DNA from: Accumulibacter sp. | GTDB lineage: Bacteria; Pseudomonadota; Gammaproteobacteria; Burkholderiales; Rhodocyclaceae | Assembly: GCA_031266435.1 (NCBI GenBank) | Contig: JAISAZ010000082.1 | Span: forward strand, 1 to 64,000 | DNA: 64,000 bases | Direction: 5' to 3' | Shown here: positions 8,029-16,729 of the stretch, piece by piece | Position numbering within the stretch: position 1 is the first letter of the stretch | Layout: every line of letters begins with the position of its first letter | The notes under the pieces: generated by a model | Seen by the model: the letters and a program-made list of their open reading frames with translations, nothing else | What the model was told of the DNA's origin: nothing | Database searches by the model: none | Program-made: the position numbers and the translations under genes

Positions 8029-8660
8029 GACTCCGCGCGCCCGTCACCCTCACCCTTTTGCTCGCCGCGCTCTGCGCAACGCGCACAGCGCTCGCCGAGA
8101 AGGCCGACCGCGACCGGCCAGTCAGCATCGAAGCGAACCGCATGAGCCTCGACGACCTCCATAAAATCCAGACTTACGAGGGAAACGTCGTACTGACGCA
8201 AGGGACGACGCAGCTTCGCGCCAACCATCTCGTCGTGACGCAGGACGCCGACGGCTTCCAGAAGGGCGTCGCCACAGGCGGCGAAAACGGCCTCGCGCAT
8301 TTCAAGGAAAAACTCGACGGGAAAGACGGCTATATGGAAGGCCGGGGCGAACGCATCGAGTACAACGCGCGCGACGAAAAAGCCGAATTCTTCGTTCGCG
8401 CGTGGGTCAAAAACGGCGCCGACGAAGTCTGGGGGCAATACATCTTCTACGACGCGCTGACCGAAAAATTCCTGGCGACCAACGAGAGAAAGGGGCGGGA
8501 AGCCGCGCCACAGGGCAGGTCGAACGAGCGCGTTCGCGCGATCATCATGCCCAAGGAAAAGAAAGCGGAAACGACCGAGGCTTCAGCCTCCGCCACGCCC
8601 GCGCCCGACGGCGCGACGGCGCTCAAACCGTCCGAGACGGTGACGCCGCGTCAAGAATAA
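8025..8660 (+). CDS. lptA: LPS export periplasmic protein LptA
   Basis: 211 residues with a Sec signal peptide (TLTLLLAALCATRTALA, cleavage near residue 25). The OstA/LptA domain includes VSIEANRMSLDD, YEGNVVLTQGTTQLRA and RGERIEYNARDEKAEF. LptA polymerises into the filament that carries LPS across the periplasm. The C-terminal 45 residues are low-complexity Ala/Thr/Pro. The gene normally next in this operon, lptB, is not here: the TAA at 8658-8660 is the target duplication of a family B element and the next gene runs the other way. Confidence 0.9.
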   Translation: MRLRAPVTLTLLLAALCATRTALAEKADRDRPVSIEANRMSLDDLHKIQTYEGNVVLTQGTTQLRANHLVVTQDADGFQKGVATGGENGLAHFKEKLDGKDGYMEGRGERIEYNARDEKAEFFVRAWVKNGADEVWGQYIFYDALTEKFLATNERKGREAAPQGRSNERVRAIIMPKEKKAETTEASASATPAPDGATALKPSETVTPRQE

Positions 8661-8765
8661 TTCCATTCCATTTCCAGTTCATCCCTACCTTTGTCGACTT
8701 CGCCTTGCCGTACTACAGTACTGTCTGCGGCTCGGCATCAAAGCATGAATGGACTGGAAAAGGAA
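8661..8765. mobile_element. Family B MITE (copy B1)
   Basis: 105 bp bounded by TTCC...TTTCCAGTTCATCCC on the left and an inverted match on the right (GGACTGGAAAAGGAA). It is flanked by TAA at 8658-8660 and 8766-8768, a 3-bp target duplication that includes the lptA stop codon. The internal sequence (GTCGACTTCGCCTTGCCGTA, GGCTCGGCATCAAAGCATG) is the reverse complement of copies B2-B4. There is no room for a transposase. Confidence 0.85.
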
Positions 8766-8768
8766 TAA

Positions 8769-8817
8769 GGCCTATGAAGCGGCTCGGCATCAAAGCATGA
8801 ATGAACTGTGAAAGGAA
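8769..8817. repeat. Family B partial copy, right end only
   Basis: GCGGCTCGGCATCAAAGCATGAATGAACTG followed by TGAAAGGAA repeats the right third of copy B1 immediately beside it. TCA at 8818-8820 follows its end and is the complement of the stop codon of the minus-strand CinA-like gene. Confidence 0.7.
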
Positions 8818-9573
8818 TCAGTCGCGCCAGGACCAGCCGATCCCGCGCTCTTCGACGGCGCGGCGAATTTCGTCCATCGCCTGGTCGACGCGCGAGTCCG
8901 CGCCCTCGACGCCGAGTTCGAGGTGCTTGCGGTCCCCGTTCGCGTCGATCGAAGGCAGGCTGTAGAGCCGCAGGTCGGGGTATTCCGCGACGATATGCTC
9001 CATCAAGTCCAGGAGGGCGCTTTCGTACGCGTCGGCTCCGGTCAGGAGGAGAGCTTTATCGACCATCGGATTCTGATTGAAAAAACGCGCGTAAAAGTGG
9101 TCGAGCGCCCACTCGACCATCGGGTGCGCCATCTGCGGGAAGCCCGGCACGAAGTAATGGTCGTGGACGTAAAAACCCGGAATCCGGTTGAAGGGGTTGG
9201 GAACGATGTTGACGCCGCGCGGAAAAACGCCGAGCGACAGGCGCTTTTCGCTGGTCTCCGCGCCGAAGCGCCCGCGAATCTCACGCTCGGCGTCGGGGTG
9301 CAGGACGAGGTCGACGCCGAGCGCTTCCGCCGCCGCCTGCCGCGTATGGTCGTCCGGCGTATTGCCGATTCCGCCGAAACAAAAAACCGCGTACCCCGAA
9401 GAAAAGCTGTTTTTCAATATCTTGGCGATGCCGGAGCGATCGTCGCCCATGTAGCGCGCCCACGAAAGGCGTAAACCCCGCGCGGCCAATAATTGCGTCA
9501 GTTTTTTGAAGTGCGCGTCGTCGCGCTTTCCGGAAATGATTTCATCTCCGATGATCAAGGCACCAAACTTCAT
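8818..9573 (-). CDS. CinA N-terminal/MoaB-like molybdopterin-binding domain protein
   Basis: 251 residues. The N-terminus MKFGALIIGDEIISGKRDD and the segment FGGIGNTPDDHTRQAAAEALG are hallmarks of the MoCF/CinA nucleotide-binding fold. The C-terminal CinA nicotinamide-nucleotide amidase domain is absent, so this is the stand-alone form usually annotated as competence/damage-inducible protein A. Its substrate is not established. Its ATG overlaps the stop codon of the EI24 gene upstream by 4 bases, so the two are co-translated. The stop codon abuts a family B end. Confidence 0.8.
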   Translation of the reverse strand: MKFGALIIGDEIISGKRDDAHFKKLTQLLAARGLRLSWARYMGDDRSGIAKILKNSFSSGYAVFCFGGIGNTPDDHTRQAAAEALGVDLVLHPDAEREIRGRFGAETSEKRLSLGVFPRGVNIVPNPFNRIPGFYVHDHYFVPGFPQMAHPMVEWALDHFYARFFNQNPMVDKALLLTGADAYESALLDLMEHIVAEYPDLRLYSLPSIDANGDRKHLELGVEGADSRVDQAMDEIRRAVEERGIGWSWRD

Positions 9574-10307
9574 TCGATATCCTTTCCCTCGATGCTTTCG
9601 ACGGCTTCTCCGCGCGTCCGGCGCAAAACGTCAAGACAAAAATGACTGTAAACCAGCGCCGTGAGCGACGGCGCCAAAAGGCCGACGAAGGGCGCCAGCG
9701 TCAATGCCGACATCATGCACCCGATCACGAGCAGGGACGTCGAATAGCGTTCCCGCACCGCGCGCCATTCGTCGGGCGCCGCGAATACCATCAGGATGTC
9801 GTGGGAAAACGTGCGCCGCATCAACCAAGCCATCCAGAAAAAAGGCAGGATAACCGAAAATCCCGGAATCAGCCACAAGGGGAGCGTCACGACCCAGCCG
9901 AGAACAAAGAGACAGGTTCCCGAAACGCCGTTCCACACCGAAGCGACCGTACTGTCGCGCCCCCGGCGCGCGAGGTCTGGATAATCCGACGACGACAGGA
10001 AGTTGAGCATCAGCGGCAAGGTAAGATCCGCCGTCAGAAACACGGCCAGCAGACACGACGCCGAAACGATGAGAACCCACCCGCCCAGGGTCGCCAGGAT
10101 TTTGGCGGCACCGAACGCGCCCCAGGCGTTGAGCCAGGTCATCGGCGGGTAATCGAGCAGCTTGGCGATCAAAAAACCCAGGACGAAGATGACGAGTATC
10201 GTCATGATGAGAGCGGCCAAAATCGCCGGAAGGCAAATGAAAAACCAGACCTTGCCGTATTTGAGCGAAGCCAGGCTACGCTCGATCGCTCGTAGTATGT
10301 CGTCCAT
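9570..10307 (-). CDS. EI24-family inner-membrane protein
   Basis: 245 residues with five or six hydrophobic segments (for example AILAALIMTILVIFVLGFLI, and GTCLFVLGWVVTLPLWLIPG near the middle). The LPLMLNFLSSSDYPDLARRG loop and the PFFWMAWLMRRTFSHDILM segment fit the EI24/CysZ-like family found beside CinA-type genes in betaproteobacteria. The CysZ branch transports sulfate, but nothing here shows that activity. It is translationally coupled to the downstream CinA-like gene. Confidence 0.75.
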   Translation of the reverse strand: MDDILRAIERSLASLKYGKVWFFICLPAILAALIMTILVIFVLGFLIAKLLDYPPMTWLNAWGAFGAAKILATLGGWVLIVSASCLLAVFLTADLTLPLMLNFLSSSDYPDLARRGRDSTVASVWNGVSGTCLFVLGWVVTLPLWLIPGFSVILPFFWMAWLMRRTFSHDILMVFAAPDEWRAVRERYSTSLLVIGCMMSALTLAPFVGLLAPSLTALVYSHFCLDVLRRTRGEAVESIEGKDIE

Positions 10308-10404
10308 AATTCAAGAATATGTCACAGATTCACCGCCGCACCGCTTTTCGCGCGGACTCGTTCCCGAAGCATCAAAAACGTCCAGGCACTCTCGCATTAT
10401 CCGA

Positions 10405-10632
10405 TAATTCATGAGCAGAAGACAGAGGACTGAGGACAGATGACAGAACGGCCTTCGGCCTCATCAGGTATCAGGAATCAGGGATCAGGAATCAGATCAG
10501 TGACCGACGGCTTCGCCGCCGGAAAAAGGGCTTTGAAACACCGATCGGGTTACCAAAGATTCTTCCCCGGCCGAAGGCCGCAAGAATTCTCTGTCCTCTG
10601 TCCTCTGTCTCCTGTCACCTGATTCCTGATAC
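10405..10632. repeat. Family A inverted repeat (copy A2)
   Basis: The left arm reads GCAGAAGACAGAGGACTGAG and the right arm CTGTCCTCTGTCCTCTGTC, complementary CT/AG-rich tracts around inner ACGGCCTTCGGCC and GGCCGAAGGCC blocks and short ATCAGG/CCTGAT repeats. The right end overlaps the last codons of hrpA on the minus strand. The rest of the gap between hrpA and the EI24 gene holds no other feature I can see. Confidence 0.8.
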
Positions 10633-13600
10633 CTGATCGCGCAAGCGCTTCACCGAGACGGGAACCGGCGTTTTGAGTTCCTGCGCGAAGAGATGCACGC
10701 GCAATTCTTCGAGCAACCAGCGGAATTGCGCGGCTCCGGGGTCGGTTTCTCCGCGCCGCGCGCGCGCGGCGGCGTGGCGTTCGCAGTCGGCGAGGAGCGG
10801 CGCGAGTTCGGCCATCCTGCGCGCGTCGCGCGCCGGGTCGAGCTTGAGCTTGTCGAGCCGTAACGCGACGGCTTTCAAATAACGCGGGAAGTGTTGCAGG
10901 CGCTCGAAAGGCGTCTCGACGATGAAGCGTTTCCCGAACAGGTGATCGAGCTGTTTTTCGATGTCGCGCACCGCCGCGCCGTGCGCCTTGAACGCGGGCA
11001 GCTTTTTTCGGAGCGCCTGCCAGTGTTCGAGCACCGCGCCAACGAGTTGCGCCACTTCGCGCATCAGCAGGCCGACGCGCGGTTTTGCCTCGGCGCAACG
11101 TTTGCGGAAGGCGTTTTCGTCGGTCGGCCAAGGTTCGGCCATGCACGCGCGGCAAAGCGCGACCTCGGTCAATTGCCCGCTCAAGTCCGAAAGCGTCCCG
11201 AGCGCCATGAAGGCCGCGCCCAGGCGCGTCGCGTCGGGCAGATTCTTTTCGAAATATTTGATCTGCTCTTTGAAGTGCAGCTTGAAAAGGCGCGCGAGTC
11301 CCTTCGCGTTTTCGGCGCGCGCTTCCTCGCGCGTATCGAAAACGCGCAGCGAAACCGAGTCGCCGTCGTCGGAAAGCGCCGGATAAACGCGCGCGCCTCC
11401 CGCTTCGAGTTCCATCGACTCGGGCAGCGCGCCGAAAGACCAGTCGGTCATCCCGGAATGCTCGACCGCCGGGGTATGCTGAACGGAAAACGCTTGCCGC
11501 GCTTCTTCGCCCCATTCGCCGCGCAATCCGGCGAGACTCCGTTGCATCTCGAGCTGCCGCCCGTGTTCGTCGACGAGACGGAAATTGAAAAAAAGGTGCG
11601 CGGGCAAGGCGTCGGGTCGAAAAGCGTCAGCCGTGATATTCCATCCGCGCGCGTTGAGGCCGCGCGTTTGAAGGATGAAGCGGATGAGCGCCGGGATCAG
11701 CGGCGGCGCCGAGTCGTCGTCGTCGGACGATGCGTGCGCCTCGGCGAACTCGGCGGCAAAATCCGGGATCGGAACGAGTTTCGAGCGTATTTTCTGGGGT
11801 AAGGTCTTGACGAGTTGGGTCACTTTTTCCTTGAGCAGACCCGGAACGAGCCATTCGCAACGCCGTTCCGGGACGCGGTTGAGGTCGGAGAGCGCCACGG
11901 TGAGCGTCACGCCGTCTTTCGGCGACCCAGGCTCGAAATGGTAGGAAAGCGCGAAATCGACGCCGTCCGAATTCAGGGTATGCGGAAACGCTTCGGTCGT
12001 AATCCCCGCCGCCTCGTGCCGCATCAGGTCTTCGCGCGCAAGGAAAAGGCATTGGGGCGCCTCGCGTTCGGCCTTGCGGCGCCATGCGTCGAAATCCGCG
12101 CCGTTCGCAATGTCTTCATGGATGATATTGTCGTAAAATGCGTAAATGAGTTCGTCGTCGACGAGGACATCGGGGCGGCGGGACTTGTGTTCGAGCATCT
12201 CGATTTCGAGGATCAGCCGCTGGTTGTGCGTATAAAACGCCCAGCGCCGCGCGAAGTCTTCGGTGATTTCGCCGCCGACGAGTCCCTGCCGGATGAAGAG
12301 TTCGCGCGCGTCTTTCAAGTCGATCGGGTCGTAAGCCACGCGCTTTGCCGGGTTGACGACGAGTCCGTAAAGCGTCGATCGCTCGAAAACGATGGCGCGC
12401 ATCGCTTTTTTTTCCCAATGCGGGTCGAAATAGCTTTTTTTGATGAGGTGCGCGCCGACTTCTTCGAGCCATTCGGGTTCGATCCGCGCAACGCAGCGCG
12501 CGAACAGGCGCGAGGTCTCGGCAATTTCGGCGGCGACGATCCATTTTCCCGCTTTTTTATCGAGCGTCGATCCGGGGTGAATCATGAAACGGATGCCGCG
12601 CGCGCCGAGGTAGGACGCTTTCGCGGGCGCGCTTTTTGACGCTTCTTCGAGTTTGCAGCCGACGTTGCCGAGGAGTCCGGCCAAAAGCGCGCGGTGGATC
12701 GCGTCGAAGCGCGCGGGCGCTTTGTTCGCGTCGCTCCCGCCCTCCGCGGTCGCCCCCTGTTCCGTGAGCAGCGCGGTGATCTGTCCGTGAATGTCGCGCC
12801 ACTCACGCATCCGCGCTGGCGAGAGAAAGTTGGCGCGGCAGACTTCTTCCAGTTTGCGCCGCGATTTCCCGGATTCGATTTCGTCGCCGTACCACTTCCA
12901 GAGCCTCAACCAGAAAAGGAACTCCGACTTCTCGTCGGCGAACTTCTTGTGCGCCGCGTCCGCCGCGCCCGCCTTCTCCAGCGGGCGGTCGCGCACATCC
13001 TGAACCGAGAGCGCCGCAGCGACGACGAGAACTTCCTCGACGCAGCCCTCGGCACGCGCCGCGACGATCATCCGCGCGATGCGCGGGTCGAGCGGCATCC
13101 GCGCGAGTTCGCGCCCCGTCGGCGTCAAAACGTCCGCGTCGGTCACCGCGCCGAGTTCCCGCAGAAGTTGATAAGCGTCGCGGACGGCTTTCGGTGGCGG
13201 CGCTTCGACGAAGGGGAAGGACTCGACGCTACCCAGATCGAGCGCGTTCATCCGAAGTATGACGCCGGCGAGCGAAGAACGCAAAATCTCCGGGTCGGTG
13301 AATTCGGGGCGCTGCGCGTAGTCATCCTCGTCGTACAAACGGATGCAAACGCCGGCCTCGACGCGCCCGCACCGTCCGGCGCGCTGGTTGGCAGACGCGC
13401 GCGAGATTTTTTCGACGCGGAGTTGCTCAATCTTGTTTCGATACGAATAACGCTTGATCCGTGCCAAGCCCGTATCGACGACGTAGCGGATCCCCGGGAC
13501 GGTCAGCGAGGTTTCGGCGACGTTGGTCGAAAGGACGATGCGGCGCCGGGTGTGCGGCTCGAAAATACGCGACTGCTCCGCAGCCGGGAGTCGTGCGAAG

Positions 13601-14574
13601 AGCGGCAGGAGTTCGACGGGGCCACCCACGGCGCCCGCCAAACGACCGCGTAGCGCGTCGGCCGTTTCGCGGATTTCACGCTCTCCGGGAAGAAAGACGA
13701 GGATGTCGCCGGGACCCGTCCGCGCGAGTTCGTCGCACGCCTCGGCGACGGCGTCGCAAAGATCGCGGCGCTCGCGCGAGTCTGTCGTCTCGGTCTCGTT
13801 TTTCTCTTCGAGCATCGGACGATAGCGGAGTTCGACGGGGAAGAGGCGCCCGGAGACTTCGATCACCGGCGCTTCTTTCCCGTCGAACGCGAAATAGGCC
13901 GCAAAACGCTTCGCGTCGAGCGTCGCCGACGTGACGATCACACGCAGGTCGGGGCGCTTGTGCAACAGGCGCTTCAGATAGCCCAGCAGAAAATCGACGT
14001 TCAGGTTGCGTTCGTGTGCCTCGTCGATAATGATGGTATCGTATTGGAGCAAATACGGGTCGCTGTGTATTTCCGCGAGCGCGATCCCATCCGTCATCAG
14101 CTTGACGTAGGACTGCGGCGAGACGCGCTCGGAGAAGCGGATTTTGTACCCGACGAGGCGTCCCAACTCGCTTTCGAGTTCCCGCGCGATGCGAGAAGCC
14201 GTCGCGCGCGCGGCGATGCGGCGCGGCTGCGTGTGCCCGATCAGCCCCGTCGTCCCGCGCCCAAGTTCGAGGCAGATTTTCGGCAGTTGCGTCGTCTTGC
14301 CCGAACCCGTCTCGCCGCAGACGACGACGACGCGGTTTTTCGAAATCGCCTCGGCGATCTCGAAGCGCCGCGCGCAGACCGGCAGGTCGTCGGAAAACTT
14401 CGGACACGGCAGATTCTCGCGCCGCGCGGCAACCGCCGCGCGCGAACGCGCGAGCAGCGCCTCGTATTCAGCGTCGGCGGCGTCTAGGCGCGCGCCGTAC
14501 AAGCGACGGTGGTCGCGGGAAAGCGCGCGCAAGCGTCGCCGGTCGACCACCAGACAATCGGAAAAAGAAGTCAT
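10615..14574 (-). CDS. hrpA: ATP-dependent RNA helicase HrpA
   Basis: 1319 residues from ATG 14574, near the roughly 1300 usual for HrpA; a TTG six codons upstream is possible. It is a DEAH-box RNA helicase that acts on mRNA and stalled ribosomes. Visible motifs are GETGSGKTTQ (about residues 87-96), TQPRRIAA, DEAHERN (184-190), SATLD, STNVAETSLTVPG and RASANQRAGRCGR. The long C-terminal DUF3418-type region ends in RDQVSGIR, and those last residues and the TGA are encoded by the edge of repeat A2. That tail is probably not ancestral. Confidence 0.95.
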   Translation of the reverse strand: MTSFSDCLVVDRRRLRALSRDHRRLYGARLDAADAEYEALLARSRAAVAARRENLPCPKFSDDLPVCARRFEIAEAISKNRVVVVCGETGSGKTTQLPKICLELGRGTTGLIGHTQPRRIAARATASRIARELESELGRLVGYKIRFSERVSPQSYVKLMTDGIALAEIHSDPYLLQYDTIIIDEAHERNLNVDFLLGYLKRLLHKRPDLRVIVTSATLDAKRFAAYFAFDGKEAPVIEVSGRLFPVELRYRPMLEEKNETETTDSRERRDLCDAVAEACDELARTGPGDILVFLPGEREIRETADALRGRLAGAVGGPVELLPLFARLPAAEQSRIFEPHTRRRIVLSTNVAETSLTVPGIRYVVDTGLARIKRYSYRNKIEQLRVEKISRASANQRAGRCGRVEAGVCIRLYDEDDYAQRPEFTDPEILRSSLAGVILRMNALDLGSVESFPFVEAPPPKAVRDAYQLLRELGAVTDADVLTPTGRELARMPLDPRIARMIVAARAEGCVEEVLVVAAALSVQDVRDRPLEKAGAADAAHKKFADEKSEFLFWLRLWKWYGDEIESGKSRRKLEEVCRANFLSPARMREWRDIHGQITALLTEQGATAEGGSDANKAPARFDAIHRALLAGLLGNVGCKLEEASKSAPAKASYLGARGIRFMIHPGSTLDKKAGKWIVAAEIAETSRLFARCVARIEPEWLEEVGAHLIKKSYFDPHWEKKAMRAIVFERSTLYGLVVNPAKRVAYDPIDLKDARELFIRQGLVGGEITEDFARRWAFYTHNQRLILEIEMLEHKSRRPDVLVDDELIYAFYDNIIHEDIANGADFDAWRRKAEREAPQCLFLAREDLMRHEAAGITTEAFPHTLNSDGVDFALSYHFEPGSPKDGVTLTVALSDLNRVPERRCEWLVPGLLKEKVTQLVKTLPQKIRSKLVPIPDFAAEFAEAHASSDDDDSAPPLIPALIRFILQTRGLNARGWNITADAFRPDALPAHLFFNFRLVDEHGRQLEMQRSLAGLRGEWGEEARQAFSVQHTPAVEHSGMTDWSFGALPESMELEAGGARVYPALSDDGDSVSLRVFDTREEARAENAKGLARLFKLHFKEQIKYFEKNLPDATRLGAAFMALGTLSDLSGQLTEVALCRACMAEPWPTDENAFRKRCAEAKPRVGLLMREVAQLVGAVLEHWQALRKKLPAFKAHGAAVRDIEKQLDHLFGKRFIVETPFERLQHFPRYLKAVALRLDKLKLDPARDARRMAELAPLLADCERHAAARARRGETDPGAAQFRWLLEELRVHLFAQELKTPVPVSVKRLRDQVSGIR

Positions 14575-14682
14575 CGAACACCCGGATTTCAAGGACTGCG
14601 ATGATAACGTGACTTTCCGTCCGGCGCGAAGCGAGGTTTCACCGGCGGCAACGCACCGAGAGCGTCGCGCCGCGGCTTTTCA

Positions 14683-14777
14683 TTCCTTTTCCAGTTCATT
14701 CATGCTTTGATGCCGTGCCGAAGACAGTACTAGCAGTACGGCAAGGCGAGTCGACCAGGGATGAACTGGAAATGGAA
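14683..14777. mobile_element. Family B MITE (copy B2)
   Basis: 95 bp running from TTCCTTTTCCAGTTCATTC to GATGAACTGGAAATGGAA, with TCA on both sides (14680-14682 and 14778-14780). The internal ATGCTTTGATGCCG and GGCAAGGCGAGTCGAC blocks are shared with B3 and, in part, B4. It sits between hrpA and tRNA-Gly; nothing else is seen between 14593 and 14822. Confidence 0.85.
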
Positions 14778-14822
14778 TCAGTTGAAGTATCCGCGCGGAG
14801 CGCTTAGAATGACGCCGAAAAA

Positions 14823-14896
14823 GCGGGCGTCGTATAATGGTAATACCCAAGCTTCCCAAGCTTGTGCCGTGGGTTCGATTCCCATCGCCCGCTCCA
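14823..14896 (+). tRNA. tRNA-Gly (anticodon CCC)
   Basis: 74 bases including an encoded CCA end. The acceptor stem GCGGGCG pairs with CGCCCGC. The anticodon stem CAAGC/GCTTG encloses the loop TTCCCAA, giving anticodon CCC for GGG codons. The T arm carries GGTTCGATTCC. The 3' flank contains a decayed gene fragment. Confidence 0.95.
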
Positions 14897-14911
14897 AGGT
14901 CTTCGCCGTGA

Positions 14912-14998
14912 TCGCGCGTTCGGGTCACCAAGGCAGTCAATATTTCGCTGACCCTGCGCAACTGGCTGATCGGAGCCTACATCGCCGAATTCCAATAA
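14912..14998 (+). pseudogene. Fragment of a YhcG/DUF1016-type nuclease gene
   Basis: A 28-codon frame encodes VTKAVNISLTLRNWLIGAYI followed by AEFQ and a TAA. I recall this from the N-terminal DUF1016 domain of YhcG-family PD-(D/E)xK proteins, in which (M/L)TLRNWLIGxYI is a conserved block. A stop precedes it at 14909 and nothing of the family follows, so only a scrap remains. Its place beside a tRNA gene suggests the residue of an integrated element. Confidence 0.55.
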
Positions 14999-15022
14999 AA
15001 GTGGCGACGCCGTCGCCACTTT
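14998..15022. terminator. Perfect hairpin, probable terminator
   Basis: AAAGTGGCGAC (14998-15008) pairs perfectly with GTCGCCACTTT (15012-15022) around a GCC loop. The A-run at its left side would give a T-run on the minus strand. On the plus strand it may end the tRNA-Gly transcript. Confidence 0.5.
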
Positions 15023-15036
15023 CCGGGATATTGCTT

Positions 15037-15047
15037 CTGGAAAGGAA
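15037..15047. repeat. Family B right-end remnant
   Basis: CTGGAAAGGAA followed by TCA matches the right end of family B elements and their TNA flank. No left end is found nearby. The stretch from here to 15143 shows no other feature apart from a purine-rich site (AGAGGAAAAGG) before the next gene. Confidence 0.4.
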
Positions 15048-15143
15048 TCATTCCCTCAGGCCCAACTGCCGGTCGTGTACGCGCGCTCAATTTTTCCCGA
15101 AAAATGCCGTTAAGGTTTACAGAGGAAAAGGTGTCGAACGATT

Positions 15144-15440
15144 ATGTGGATTCCGGTTGAAGCACTCAAACGCACAGCGAACGACGGCGCGTTGCCGCCG
15201 GAAAAACCGCTGTACGCGCCGGTCGGCCCGGTCGGTGACTTTCCGGCGCGGCGCCGGGGAGCGGCGTATTTTTCGGGGGAAAACGCGCACGGTCAGTCTG
15301 GCGCGCATACCGAAACGCCGCGTGACGAAAAGAGGCGCGCGAACGACCGGCGCAAACGAAACCTTCCCGTTCTGCTCGATACGCGCGTCGGAGAGCGCCG
15401 CCGGGTTTCCGGGCGATTCAACGTCGATTGCGAAGCCTGA
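15144..15440 (+). CDS. Small basic hypothetical protein
   Basis: 98 residues from ATG 15144, with AGAGGAAAAGG about 12 bases upstream. The C-terminal part (DRRKRNLPVLLDTRVGERRR followed by VSGRF) resembles short Arg-rich proteins of unknown function common in betaproteobacteria, with a conserved LPVLLDTRxGxxRR core. The N-terminal 50 residues are less distinctive. It faces purM tail to tail. Confidence 0.6.
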   Translation: MWIPVEALKRTANDGALPPEKPLYAPVGPVGDFPARRRGAAYFSGENAHGQSGAHTETPRDEKRRANDRRKRNLPVLLDTRVGERRRVSGRFNVDCEA

Positions 15441-15516
15441 TTCACCTTTTCACGTACACGCACATTCCACGAACATTCCATCGCGTTTCGTCGTTCCAGC
15501 GCAACACATTCCTATA

Positions 15517-16599
15517 TTATATGACAATCGCTCGACTTTCATCTCTGTCGCGCACGGCGACTTCGCCGATCTCGATCGCCGTCTCTCCTTGGGCGGCGAG
15601 GATCCTTCGCGCGTCGGAGGCGTCTTCGTGCGAAACGATCAGCACCATGCCGACGCCGCAGTTGAAGACCCGCCACATTTCGGCCTCGGCGACGCCGCCC
15701 TCTTCCTGAAGCCAGCGGAAAAGCGCGGGGCGCTCCCACGCGGATTTTTCGACGACGGCTTTCACCTTGTCGGGCAGCGTGCGCGGCAGGTTTTCGACGA
15801 GTCCGCCGCCGGTGATGTGCGCCATACCCTTGATTCGCACTTTTTCCAAAAGCGCGAGAACGGGTTTCACGTAGATGCGCGTCGGCGTCATGACGGCGTC
15901 GGCGAGGCTGCGCTTTCCGCCGCTTTTTTCGTCGGAAGCGTTGGAAGTGTCGAAATCGAAGGGCGAATTCAGGTCGACGCGCGCGCGCGTGAGGATCTTC
16001 CGTATCAGCGAGTAACCGTTCGAGTGCGCGCCGGACGAACGAAGTCCGATCAGCGCGTCGCCGGGGACGATGTCGGCGCCGGTAATGATCCGCGATTTTT
16101 CGACGGCGCCGACGGCGAAGCCGGCGAGGTCGTATTCGCCGTCTGGATACATTCCGGGCATTTCTGCCGTCTCGCCGCCGAGCAGGGCGCAACCGGCGCG
16201 CGCGCACCCCGTGGCGACGCCTTCGACGACAGTCGCCGCCCTGTCGACATCGAGTTTCCCGCACGCGAAATAGTCCAGGAAAAACAAGGGTTCCGCGCCC
16301 TGGACGAGCACGTCGTTGACGCTCATCGCGACGAGGTCGATTCCGACACCCTCGTGGCGGTCGAGTTCGAACGCGAGTTTGAGCTTCGTCCCGACGCCGT
16401 CGGTTCCAGAGACGAGCACCGGCTCGCGGAAGCGTTTCGGGATTTCGAAAAGCGCGCCGAAGCCGCCTAGGCCGCCGAGCACGCCTTCGCGCGCGGTCTT
16501 TCGGGCAAAGGGCTTGATGCGTTCGACGAGCGCGTCCCCGGCGTCGATATCGACGCCGGCGTCGCGGTAGGAAAGCGGTTGTCGTTCCAGAGAAGTCAT
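15517..16599 (-). CDS. purM: Phosphoribosylformylglycinamidine cyclo-ligase
   Basis: 360 residues. It catalyses the ATP-dependent closure of formylglycinamidine ribonucleotide to aminoimidazole ribotide in purine synthesis. The N-terminus [20 protein letters not shown], the loop [13 protein letters not shown], the segment [11 protein letters not shown] and [13 protein letters not shown] are diagnostic of this AIR-synthase-fold enzyme. ATG 16599 was chosen because it gives the standard N-terminus; the upstream ATG would add an unrelated dozen residues. It diverges from hda across a 130-base gap, an arrangement typical of betaproteobacteria. Confidence 0.95.
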   Translation of the reverse strand: MTSLERQPLSYRDAGVDIDAGDALVERIKPFARKTAREGVLGGLGGFGALFEIPKRFREPVLVSGTDGVGTKLKLAFELDRHEGVGIDLVAMSVNDVLVQGAEPLFFLDYFACGKLDVDRAATVVEGVATGCARAGCALLGGETAEMPGMYPDGEYDLAGFAVGAVEKSRIITGADIVPGDALIGLRSSGAHSNGYSLIRKILTRARVDLNSPFDFDTSNASDEKSGGKRSLADAVMTPTRIYVKPVLALLEKVRIKGMAHITGGGLVENLPRTLPDKVKAVVEKSAWERPALFRWLQEEGGVAEAEMWRVFNCGVGMVLIVSHEDASDARRILAAQGETAIEIGEVAVRDRDESRAIVI

Positions 16600-16729
16600 T
16601 TGATCTATTATCACCGTCAAAACCTGAGAAAACATTCAGCGGCGCGGGATGGTAGAATGCACGCCGCTATCTGAAAGCTACCCGATTCTATCCGAAATGT
16701 TTTTCTCGCGTGCGGACACGCGAATTTTC

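Noticed and set aside
14761..16470. 569-codon plus-strand frame across tRNA-Gly and purM
   Set aside because: It passes through a tRNA gene and reads purM antisense; no family likeness.
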